Below are positions 57,558 through 64,000 of a stretch of 64,000 nucleotides of DNA, piece after piece (position 1 is the first letter of the stretch; each line of letters begins with the position of its first letter). This DNA comes from Leptothrix sp. (in: b-proteobacteria) (GTDB lineage: Bacteria > Pseudomonadota > Gammaproteobacteria > Burkholderiales > Burkholderiaceae_C). Where the stretch lies: positions 92,547 to 156,546 of the forward strand of contig PNKV01000010.1 in the NCBI GenBank assembly GCA_013822685.1. Reading direction: 5' to 3'. A program made the position numbers and the translations under genes. A model generated the notes under the pieces. That model searched no databases. It was not told the DNA's origin and saw only the letters and a list, made by a program, of their open reading frames with translations.

Positions 57558-58793
57558 ATGTCAGAACGTTCAGATCTCCTGGGCAAGCACATCGTGCTGG
57601 GCCTGACAGGCGGCATCGCCTGCTACAAATCGGCCGAACTGGTGCGCCTGCTGGTCAAAGCGGGTGCCACCGTTCAAGTGGTCATGACAGAGGCGGCGCA
57701 GGCCTTCATCACGCCAGTGACGATGCAGGCGCTGTCCGGCCGGGCCGTGGCCACCAACCAGTGGGACGCGCGCGAGCCCAACAACATGGCGCACATCAAC
57801 CTCAGCCGCGAGGCGGATGCGATTCTGGTGGCGCCCGCCAGTGCAGATTTCATGGCCAAGCTCGTGCTGGGCCGGGCTGATGAGCTGCTCAGCCTGATGT
57901 GCCTGGCCCGTCCCCGCGAGCGCTGCCCATTGCTGATCGCACCGGCCATGAACCGCGAGATGTGGTCGCACCCCGCCACGCAGCGCAATGTGCAGACCCT
58001 GCGCAACGACGGCACCCTCCTGCTTGGCCCTGACAGTGGCGATCAGGCTTGCGGTGAAACCGGCGATGGCCGCATGAACGAGCCAGCCGATCTGCTGGCT
58101 GATTTGATTGCCTTTTTCCAGCCCAAAATCCTGAAAGGCCAACGCCTGCTGATCACGGCTGGGCCCACTTTTGAATCCATCGACCCGGTGCGTGGCATCA
58201 CCAACCATTCCAGCGGCAAGATGGGCTTTGCCTTGGCGCGGGCTGCGGTGGAAGCCGGCGCCGAAGTGACGCTGGTCGCCGGCCCCGTGCATCTGCCCAC
58301 CCCCCGTGGCGTGCGGCGCATCGATGTGATGTCCGCCCTGCAGATGCAAGATGCCGTGCTGCCTGCGGCCAGCGAGCACGATGTGTTCATCGCCACGGCG
58401 GCGGTGGCCGACTGGCGGCCCGCTGCGCTCAGCCAGCACAAGATCAAGAAGGAAGGCAAGAAGGTGTCCCCCACTTTCGAGCTGACCGAGAACCCCGACA
58501 TCCTGGCCGCCGTGGCCGCCTTGCCGAAAGCACCTTATTGCGTGGGTTTTGCCGCCGAGAGCGAAAACCTGCTGGAACACGCGCGCGCCAAATTGCTGCG
58601 CAAGCGCATTCCCTTGATCATTGGAAACCTGGGCCCAGCCACGTTTGGCCATGACGACAACGCCTTGCTGGTGGTCGATGCCACTGGCCAGCGCCAATTG
58701 CCAGAGGACGGCGGCCGGGCCGACAAGCTGGTTCTGGCGCGCGAACTCATGACGGAGCTGGCGCGCCGACTGAATCTTCACTCCGCGAATTGA
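57558..58793 (+). CDS. coaBC: phosphopantothenoylcysteine decarboxylase / phosphopantothenate--cysteine ligase
   Basis: 411 residues, both halves of CoA biosynthesis steps two and three. CoaC half: [22 protein letters not shown]-binding, with [13 protein letters not shown] and the substrate loop [13 protein letters not shown]. CoaB half: [26 protein letters not shown] and AAVADWRP with KIKK lysines near the active site. It makes 4'-phosphopantetheine from phosphopantothenate and cysteine (CTP). Start 57558 lies 36 bp after the second AraC gene; dut follows 12 bp later, the classic coaBC-dut order. Confidence 0.97.
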   Translation: MSERSDLLGKHIVLGLTGGIACYKSAELVRLLVKAGATVQVVMTEAAQAFITPVTMQALSGRAVATNQWDAREPNNMAHINLSREADAILVAPASADFMAKLVLGRADELLSLMCLARPRERCPLLIAPAMNREMWSHPATQRNVQTLRNDGTLLLGPDSGDQACGETGDGRMNEPADLLADLIAFFQPKILKGQRLLITAGPTFESIDPVRGITNHSSGKMGFALARAAVEAGAEVTLVAGPVHLPTPRGVRRIDVMSALQMQDAVLPAASEHDVFIATAAVADWRPAALSQHKIKKEGKKVSPTFELTENPDILAAVAALPKAPYCVGFAAESENLLEHARAKLLRKRIPLIIGNLGPATFGHDDNALLVVDATGQRQLPEDGGRADKLVLARELMTELARRLNLHSAN

Positions 58794-58805
58794 ATTGGTA
58801 TTTGC

Positions 58806-59255
58806 ATGACCACCGTTGACATCAAAGTGCTGGATGCACGCATGGCCGATCACCTGCCCGCTTACGCCACGCCGGGCAGTGCCGGGCTGGATTTGCGCGC
58901 TTGCCTTGAGCAGGCCGTGGTGCTGGAGCCAGGGCAGGCCCAACTGATCCCCACCGGCCTGTCCATGCACCTGGGTGATCCGGGCTTGGCGGCCATGATC
59001 CTGCCGCGCTCGGGTCTGGGCCACAAGCACGGCATCGTGCTGGGCAACCTGGTCGGGCTCATCGACTCTGATTACCAGGGGCCGCTCATGGTCAGCTGCT
59101 GGAACCGGGGCAGCACCCCTTTCACCATTGAGCCCATGGAGCGCATCGCGCAGATGATCATCGTGCCGGTGGTGCAGGCCAGCTTCAGACGCGTGGAATC
59201 GTTTGAAGCCACTGCGCGAGGCGAGGGCGGCTTCGGTTCAACCGGGCGCGGCTGA
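58806..59255 (+). CDS. dut: dUTP diphosphatase
   Basis: 149 residues, trimeric dUTPase. The five conserved motifs are intact: [10 protein letters not shown] (1), [11 protein letters not shown] (2), GLIDSDYQG (3, catalytic Asp), RIAQMIIVP (4) and the C-terminal [10 protein letters not shown] (5, P-loop-like lid). It hydrolyses dUTP to dUMP, keeping uracil out of DNA and feeding thymidylate synthesis. Twelve bases after coaBC, so cotranscribed. Convergent with the FKBP-type gene (12 bp). Confidence 0.98.
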   Translation: MTTVDIKVLDARMADHLPAYATPGSAGLDLRACLEQAVVLEPGQAQLIPTGLSMHLGDPGLAAMILPRSGLGHKHGIVLGNLVGLIDSDYQGPLMVSCWNRGSTPFTIEPMERIAQMIIVPVVQASFRRVESFEATARGEGGFGSTGRG

Positions 59256-59267
59256 GGTCTTTTGGGC

Positions 59268-59792
59268 TCAGTGCAGCACTGAACCTGGCGGTGCCAGATT
59301 GGGCGCCAGCGTGAACACCGATTCGGCCACCGAGCCCTGCTCGATCTCTTCAGGGGTGGCTGCCCGCACGCCCGCCACCTTCATGGACAAGCGCAAAGCC
59401 ACGCCCGCCAGGGGGTGGTTGCCATCCAGCACCACGTGGGTGTCGTACACCTCGGTCACGGTGTAGAGCACGTCGGCCGGCAAGTCAGGTGTGGTGGAGC
59501 CTTCGGGCGGGCCTTCGAACTGCATGCCCACGTCCACTTCGGCCGGAAAGATGTCGCGGGTTTCAAAGAAAACCAGCTCGGCCTTGTAGTCGCCAAAGGC
59601 CTCTTCGGGCTCCAGGTTCAGGTCGGCCGAGAAGCCGGGGCCTTGCCCGATCAAGGCTTCTTCGACCTTGGCCAGCAGGTCGTCGCCACCCACGAAGAAC
59701 TCCATGGGTTCGGGCAGTTCATCGATCAGTTGGCCTTGCGCATCTTCAAGTCGCCAGACCAGGCTGACGACGCAGGGGGAGGAAATCATCAT
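59268..59792 (-). CDS. FKBP/SlyD-like peptidylprolyl isomerase
   Basis: 174 residues. SlyD-like layout: an FKBP domain (VSLVWRLEDAQGQLIDELPEPMEFFVG) interrupted by the insert-in-flap chaperone part (EEAFGDYKAELVFF, the conserved PEEAFGDY element) and TVTEVYDTHVVLDGNHPLAGVALRL, which is the classic DGNHPLAG motif. No His-rich metal tail as in E. coli SlyD. The N-terminus is short and cytosolic. It catalyses proline isomerisation and aids folding. Divergent from the JmjC gene; the two start codons are 50 bp apart. Confidence 0.94.
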   Translation of the reverse strand: MMISSPCVVSLVWRLEDAQGQLIDELPEPMEFFVGGDDLLAKVEEALIGQGPGFSADLNLEPEEAFGDYKAELVFFETRDIFPAEVDVGMQFEGPPEGSTTPDLPADVLYTVTEVYDTHVVLDGNHPLAGVALRLSMKVAGVRAATPEEIEQGSVAESVFTLAPNLAPPGSVLH

Positions 59793-59842
59793 CCCTCGAT
59801 CATCTCATGGCCGCTATTCCAGCTGCTTGGAGTGGTCGCACA

Positions 59843-61009
59843 ATGGCGGTCATGACATTGACCACCAACGACCTGAACCACGCCCCCCTGGACGCGCCAA
59901 CGACTTTGCTGGGCGGCCTCTCGCCCCAGCAGTTCATGCGCCGCCATTGGCAGAAAAAGCCCCTGCTGATCCGTCAGGCCATGCCGGGCATCAAGCCCCC
60001 GGTGGATCGCACCGCCTTGTTCGCCCTGGCGGGCCAGGATGAGGTGGAGTCGCGCCTCATCGTGCAAGGCAAGGCCAGCGACGACTGGCGTTTGCGCCAA
60101 GGACCCATCCCGCGGCGGGCCTTGCCCAAGCTGGACCAGCCTGGCTGGACCTTGCTGGTGCAGGGCCTGGACCTGCATGTGCCCGCAGCCCATGCGCTGC
60201 TGCGCCAGTTCGGCTTTGTTCCCCAGGCGCGTGTGGACGACCTGATGATCTCTTACGCCAGCGATGGCGGCGGCGTGGGCCCGCATTACGATTCCTACGA
60301 CGTATTTTTGCTGCAGGTTCACGGTCGCCGTCGTTGGCGCGTGGGGCCGCTCAAAGACGCCAGCTTGCGCCCGGACGTGCCCTTGAAAGTGCTGGCCCAT
60401 TTCGAGCCTCAGGAAGAATGGCTGCTGGAGCCGGGCGACATGCTCTACCTGCCACCCATGTGGGGCCATGACGGCGTGGCTGAAGGCGAGTGCATGACCT
60501 GTTCGATCGGCTTCCGTGCGCCCGAGGCCACCGAGATCACCCGAGAGGTGCTGGGGCGGTGCGCTGAAGGCATGGACGTGGCCGCCAAGCCGCGCCTGTA
60601 CAAAGACCCGCAACAAGCCGCGACCGACCAGCCAGGACGCATCCCCCCAGACCTGCAGCAGTTTGCGCTTGACGCCGTGCAGCGCTTCCTGAGCGACCCG
60701 CAGCAGATTCAGGCCGCCTTGGGCGAGTCCCTGACGGAACTCAAACCCCGCGTCTGGTTCGAACCCGGTGACCCCCTGCCTGATGGGGTGGGCGTGGTGC
60801 TGGACGCCAAAACCCGCATGGTCTATGACGACAAGCGCATCTTTGCCAATGGCGAATCCTGGTTGGCGGCCGGGGCCGATGCGCGCCTGATGCGGGCGCT
60901 GGCCGATCAGCGGCAGCTCAGCGCGCAGGTCGTGGCCAAGGCCAGCCCCGATGCCCGCGAGTTGCTGGACCAGTGGGCCGAGGATGGCTGGTTGCATCCC
61001 TGTCCTTGA
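59843..61009 (+). CDS. JmjC-domain oxygenase, probable 50S ribosomal protein L16 arginine hydroxylase (RoxA/YcfD-like)
   Basis: 388 residues. Cupin core with iron ligands His148 and Asp150 (VGPHYDSYDVFLLQVHG) and His209 (PMWGHDGVAEG), the HxD...H triad of Fe(II)/2-oxoglutarate oxygenases. N-terminal FMRRHWQKKPLLIRQA is the typical ribosomal-oxygenase start; the C-terminal half is the helical dimer and winged-helix region. In E. coli YcfD hydroxylates Arg81 of L16; transfer of that role is inference. ATG 59843 has GGAG ten bases upstream; ATG 59852 is an alternative. A hypothetical gene follows after 29 bp. Confidence 0.9.
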   Translation: MAVMTLTTNDLNHAPLDAPTTLLGGLSPQQFMRRHWQKKPLLIRQAMPGIKPPVDRTALFALAGQDEVESRLIVQGKASDDWRLRQGPIPRRALPKLDQPGWTLLVQGLDLHVPAAHALLRQFGFVPQARVDDLMISYASDGGGVGPHYDSYDVFLLQVHGRRRWRVGPLKDASLRPDVPLKVLAHFEPQEEWLLEPGDMLYLPPMWGHDGVAEGECMTCSIGFRAPEATEITREVLGRCAEGMDVAAKPRLYKDPQQAATDQPGRIPPDLQQFALDAVQRFLSDPQQIQAALGESLTELKPRVWFEPGDPLPDGVGVVLDAKTRMVYDDKRIFANGESWLAAGADARLMRALADQRQLSAQVVAKASPDARELLDQWAEDGWLHPCP

Positions 61010-61038
61010 ACATTTTTGTTGGCTGACGGAGGCTTGCC

Positions 61039-61569
61039 ATGGACCCCATTGAAATGACGACGCCTCCGGGCGACAGCGGCAACGAGCCCAACTTGGGCCG
61101 CATTGATGGCTGGCCGGACTTCATTGACCGTGTCCGCGCCGCGATGGCCATGGCGGCGGCCCACCCCGTGCCCTTGTATTTGTGCGATGGCGATTTCAGC
61201 CGCTGGCCCCTGGGCGAGCGCAGCGTCATGGAAGCCTTTCACCAATGGGGGTTGAACAGCCGAGTCACCCACTGCACCTTGGTGGCGGCCACCCTGGACG
61301 AGTTGCCCCGGCGGCATCCGCGCTGGGTGGCTTGGCGAGGCACATGGGCTCACCGCGTGAAATGCTTTCTGGCAGACCCTGACCAGGCGCCATCCCTGAT
61401 GCCCACATTGGTGCTCGAAAAGCAATTGGGCCTGCGTCTTCTGGACCCCATTTCGGGGCGTGGCCTGTGGTCACGCAGGCCATCGGACTTGAGCGAGTGG
61501 CGTCAAGAGGCTGATGTTATTTTGCAACGTTGTAGCGAGGCCTTACCTCCGACGACTTTGGGCCTATAG
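61039..61569 (+). CDS. conserved-looking hypothetical protein downstream of the JmjC gene
   Basis: 176 residues, cytosolic by the look of it. The centre reads VPLYLCDGDFSRWPLGERSVMEAFHQW, then TLVAATLDELPRRHPRWVAWRGTWAHRVKCF and FLADPDQAPSLMPTLVLEKQLGL, with no catalytic motif I recognise. Aromatic and His/Cys content is high (three Cys at about 49, 80 and 110). It is probably cotranscribed with the JmjC gene (29 bp gap), which hints at a shared role such as a partner protein, but this is a guess. Function unknown. Confidence 0.75.
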   Translation: MDPIEMTTPPGDSGNEPNLGRIDGWPDFIDRVRAAMAMAAAHPVPLYLCDGDFSRWPLGERSVMEAFHQWGLNSRVTHCTLVAATLDELPRRHPRWVAWRGTWAHRVKCFLADPDQAPSLMPTLVLEKQLGLRLLDPISGRGLWSRRPSDLSEWRQEADVILQRCSEALPPTTLGL

Positions 61570-61588
61570 GGAATTGCCCGAAGCATCG

Positions 61589-61629
61589 TATAATTGCAGT
61601 CTGAATGAGTGGCAATTTAACGATTGCCA
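61589..61629 (+). promoter_or_regulatory. promoter -10 and downstream dyad of the small lipoprotein gene
   Basis: An exact TATAAT is at 61589-61594. Sixteen bases after it, TGGCAAT (61610-61616) and ATTGCCA (61623-61629) form a perfect 7 bp inverted repeat with a TTAACG loop. If transcription begins near 61601, the dyad is at the very 5' end of a roughly 128-base leader and would fold as an RNA hairpin, or serve as an operator. No strong -35 is seen. Confidence 0.5.
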
Positions 61630-61728
61630 GGCATCCAAAGTCACCGTCTCACTTTTTTTGGGGCTGTGAGCTTTGCACATAGTTCCATAGAACCCCGTTT
61701 TTTGACTATTCCTTTTGAGGACACAAGC

Positions 61729-61974
61729 ATGAAAAAGTCGCTCCTGCTGGCTTCGTTGATCGCTGCCATGGCCCTGGCCGCTTGCGGTAAGAAAGCTGAA
61801 GAAACCGCTGTTGCTGAAGCCGCTTCGGCAGCTTCGGAAGCCGCTTCCGCTGCTTCAGCTGTTGCTGAAGTCGCTTCGGATGCAGCCGCTTCTGTTGCCG
61901 CTTCCGCTTCGGAAGCTGCTTCGGCTGTGGTCGAAGGTGCTTCGGCCGCTGTTGACGCTGCTGCTTCGAAGTAA
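61729..61974 (+). CDS. small Ala-rich lipoprotein, Braun-lipoprotein-like in layout
   Basis: 81 residues. Lipobox LAAC with Cys19; the mature 63 residues start CGKKAEE and continue as a nearly pure Ala/Ser/Glu/Val helix (EAASAASEAASAASAVAE and similar), with Lys81 as the last residue. This recalls E. coli Lpp (mature 58 residues, helical, C-terminal Lys cross-linked to peptidoglycan), but no sequence identity is claimed. Codons favour GCT, TTC-free Ser TCG and GAA, unlike the GCC/GAG of neighbours, as in a highly expressed gene. GAGGA precedes the ATG; a leader of about 128 bases and its own terminator make it monocistronic. Confidence 0.85.
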   Translation: MKKSLLLASLIAAMALAACGKKAEETAVAEAASAASEAASAASAVAEVASDAAASVAASASEAASAVVEGASAAVDAAASK

Positions 61975-61991
61975 TCTGTCCTCGCAGATTG

Positions 61992-62020
61992 AAAAAGCCG
62001 CTCTTCGGAGCGGCTTTTTT
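61992..62020 (+). terminator. rho-independent terminator after the small lipoprotein gene
   Basis: Stem AAGCCGCTC (61995-62003) and GAGCGGCTT (62008-62016) around a 4-base loop, with an A-run before and a T-run after. It may work in both directions, also for bamC on the minus strand. Confidence 0.9.
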
Positions 62021-62066
62021 ACGTCTGTGTGACTCTGGTGACCAGGGGGCTTTCGCCCCGCCTGAG

Positions 62067-63233
62067 TTAGCTCAACTCATCCAGCAACTGCTTGGTGATG
62101 CGGCGCCCGGTGTCCGACGTTTCCGCCTGGCCCTTGGTGTTCAGCACCTTGATGGCGCTGTTGATGCCCTTGGCCGTGACCTGGACCCGGTAACGCTTCA
62201 GGCCATCGGCGTTGGCATCCGATGAACCAAACAGGCGCGAGAAGAAGCCGGGCTTGCTGGCATTGGGATCCGTGCCTGGGGCCAAGCGGATATCGTAAGT
62301 GCCTTGGCTGCGGTCGCGGTCTTCAATGGTGAAGCCGCCCCGGTCCAGGGCCAGCCCCACGCGGCGCCAAACGGTGTCGAAATCATCATCGGCCGCGAGC
62401 GAAACGCCATCGGCTTCCAGCCTGACGCGGGCGGGGGCAACAGGGGCCGGGGCACCGGAGGCCACATCAGCCTTGGCTGTGGCGGCGGTGTCCTTGGGGG
62501 CGCCCAGTTTGAGCATCAGGCGTGACAGCATTTCTGCTTCCAGGCTGGTGTCGGCGGGGCGGGCCACCCATTTGGTCTGGTCCTTGCGCGAGTCTTCATA
62601 GACTTCCTGGGTGCCGCGGTGCGTGATGTAGATCTCGCTGCCTTGTGCCGTGCGTTCGATGCGGGTGCGGAATTGATCGCGCTCGCCGGTGTCGTACAGG
62701 CTGTCCAGGAGGCCACCCAACAGCTTGCGCACGCCGCTTTGGGGCAGCTTGGCGCGGTTTTCAGACCAGTTGGTCTCCATCAGGCCAGTGCTGGCTTGCT
62801 CCACAGGCAATTCAAAGCCGGATTCCAACCAGAACGATTTGACCTGCTCCCAGACTTTTTCAGGGGGCAAGGCCACGCTCAACCAGCGGTTCTGGCCACT
62901 GCGCTCCAGTTTGACCAGGCCAGATTGAGGCATGGCAACCGTGGTGCCAGCATCAACACCGGGTGAGCGCTCAGGGATGGCCATGCTGCTAGCCGACACG
63001 GTGGACGGCTGCGTGGCCTGCTGGCCGTAGCGGGACTGGCCCGACAACTGGGTCAGGTCAGGGGGCACATCCAGGTTCACGGTTTTGACACCGCTGCTGC
63101 GGTAGTCCACTTTGTCGCCCGACAGCACGTTGCTGACGGATGAGCACCCGGTGGCGCTCAGTGCGCCGATCAGCGCCAGGCTGAGAGCGGTCAGACGGAG
63201 AGGGCTTTGTGTCTTCAACATGGGCAAGGGCAT
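62067..63233 (-). CDS. bamC: outer-membrane protein assembly factor BamC
   Basis: 388 residues from the first ATG (384 from the second, 12 bp in). Lipobox ATGC with Cys30 (LSATGCSS) makes it a lipoprotein of the BAM complex, which inserts beta-barrels into the outer membrane. The long unstructured N-terminal segment that contacts BamD (KVDYRSSGVKTVNLDVPPDLTQL) is typical, followed by two helix-grip domains (WLSVALPPEKVWEQVKSFWLESGF and DDFDTVWRRVGLALDRGGFTIEDRDRSQG). dapA lies upstream on the same strand with a 55 bp gap, the usual betaproteobacterial order. Confidence 0.95.
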   Translation of the reverse strand: MPLPMLKTQSPLRLTALSLALIGALSATGCSSVSNVLSGDKVDYRSSGVKTVNLDVPPDLTQLSGQSRYGQQATQPSTVSASSMAIPERSPGVDAGTTVAMPQSGLVKLERSGQNRWLSVALPPEKVWEQVKSFWLESGFELPVEQASTGLMETNWSENRAKLPQSGVRKLLGGLLDSLYDTGERDQFRTRIERTAQGSEIYITHRGTQEVYEDSRKDQTKWVARPADTSLEAEMLSRLMLKLGAPKDTAATAKADVASGAPAPVAPARVRLEADGVSLAADDDFDTVWRRVGLALDRGGFTIEDRDRSQGTYDIRLAPGTDPNASKPGFFSRLFGSSDANADGLKRYRVQVTAKGINSAIKVLNTKGQAETSDTGRRITKQLLDELS

Positions 63234-63288
63234 CCGGGGTCAAGTCAATCGGCGCATGGATTGCGCACAGGGCGTGATCCTACAGGGA

Positions 63289-64000
63289 TCACAGCAGGCC
63301 GCATTCGCGCAGCGCGGATTCAACGATGGTCTGGCTGGACTCGGTCAGCGGGGTCAAAGGCAGGCGCAGGGCTCCGCCGGCCTTGCCCATGCGGGCCAGT
63401 GCCCACTTGACGGGAATCGGGTTGGGCTCAACGAAGAGGTGCTTGTGCAAGGGCAGCAGGCCCATGTGGATCTCGACGGCGCGCTTGGTGTCGCCAGCCA
63501 TGGCGGCTTTGCACAGCTCGGCCATGGGGCGAGGGGCCACGTTGGCCGTCACACTGATGTTGCCGTGTCCGCCCAGCAGCATCAGGGCGACAGCGGTGGG
63601 GTCGTCACCCGAGTAGATGCCGAAGCCTTTGGGGGCCTGCTTGATCAGCCAGGCGGCGCGCTCGATGTTGCCGGTAGCTTCCTTCAGGCCGATCACGCCG
63701 GGCAGTTTGGCCAGGCGCAGGGCGGTCTCGGGCGTCATGTCGGCCACGGTGCGGCCAGGCACGTTGTAGAGCACCACAGGGATGTCCACCGCTTCAACGA
63801 TGGCCTTGAAGTGCTGGTAGATGCCTTCTTGCGTGGGCTTGTTGTAGTACGGCACGACCTGCAGGGTGCAGTCGGCGCCGACCTTCTTGGCGTACTCGCT
63901 CAGCTCGATGGCCTCGCGGGTGGAATTGGCGCCGCAACCGGCCATGATGGGCACGCGGCCCGCCGCCTGTTCGACGGCCACACGGATGATCTCGCGGTGC
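63289..64000 (-). CDS. dapA: 4-hydroxy-tetrahydrodipicolinate synthase (partial, 5' part outside window)
   Basis: About 237 C-terminal residues, reading [11 protein letters not shown] to SALRECGLL. Condenses pyruvate with aspartate semialdehyde for lysine and meso-diaminopimelate synthesis. The Schiff-base Lys is in [10 protein letters not shown] and the catalytic Tyr in [24 protein letters not shown] and [16 protein letters not shown] are further signature blocks. The start codon is beyond base 64000; the internal GTG at 63981 is not the real start. Directly upstream of bamC on the same strand. Confidence 0.96.
   Translation of the reverse strand, partial: HREIIRVAVEQAAGRVPIMAGCGANSTREAIELSEYAKKVGADCTLQVVPYYNKPTQEGIYQHFKAIVEAVDIPVVLYNVPGRTVADMTPETALRLAKLPGVIGLKEATGNIERAAWLIKQAPKGFGIYSGDDPTAVALMLLGGHGNISVTANVAPRPMAELCKAAMAGDTKRAVEIHMGLLPLHKHLFVEPNPIPVKWALARMGKAGGALRLPLTPLTESSQTIVESALRECGLL

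Overview
This is a GC-rich, densely coded stretch of a betaproteobacterial chromosome, most likely order Burkholderiales (Comamonadaceae or a related Leptothrix/Aquabacterium-type lineage). The grounds are gene content and order: phaC-phaA-phaB, the ECF sigma/DUF3619/DUF3106/RDD block beside ilvI-ilvN-ilvC, bamC next to dapA, and the exported globin/cupredoxin/DUF3034 trio. Assignment below order level is inference. I see no insertion sequence, prophage, CRISPR array or rRNA. One tRNA gene (Gly, CCC) is present. No non-coding gap exceeds 300 bases.

Layout. 1-1.9 kb: a NUDIX gene cut by the window edge, ubiC, and divergent pgeF. 2-5.8 kb: polyhydroxybutyrate genes phaC, phaA, phaB, closed by a terminator. 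5.9-8.1 kb: lexA with two tandem LexA-box-like sites, facing an asparaginase gene. 8.2-10.3 kb: an envelope redox module (cupredoxin, membrane-targeted truncated globin, DUF3034 barrel). 10.4-15 kb: MacA, MacB and a NodT-type outer-membrane lipoprotein. 15-20.7 kb: glycosyltransferase, CDF metal exporter, an apparently permuted ATP-grasp enzyme, GST-like protein, aminopeptidase P. 20.7-28.7 kb: NDH-2-like oxidoreductase, diguanylate cyclase, membrane Ser/Thr kinase, exonuclease, FemAB/GNAT-like protein, PII, LOG-family hydrolase, RDD protein. 28.7-34.6 kb: ECF sigma/DUF3619/DUF3106 genes, then ilvI-ilvN-ilvC. 34.6-42.4 kb: transglutaminase-like, chalcone-isomerase-like, xerD, ferritin-like DUF455 with uppP, then selO-msrB-yciB-bolA-like-ppiC-like. 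42.4-51.1 kb: putA, trmB, a tiny PEP-CTERM-like protein, secreted lipase, tRNA-Gly, small secreted protein, lpxO, gabD. 51.2-64 kb: alaS, a PF10118-type hydrolase, two AraC-family paralogues, coaBC, dut, FKBP/SlyD-type isomerase, JmjC oxygenase, a Braun-lipoprotein-like small lipoprotein, bamC and the 3' part of dapA.

How it works together. Most of the window is core metabolism and envelope biogenesis: carbon storage, branched-chain amino acids, proline catabolism, CoA and dUTP metabolism, undecaprenyl-phosphate recycling, outer-membrane assembly and lipid A modification. The least explained parts, and the best places to look for new biology, are the globin/cupredoxin/DUF3034 module with its repeat-bearing divergent promoter, the Ala-rich lipoprotein ending in lysine, the permuted ATP-grasp enzyme coupled to a GST-like gene, the kinase with a symmetric four-cysteine tail, and the ECF sigma/DUF3619/DUF3106 group. 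No search was run; family assignments come from reading motifs and remembered family features.
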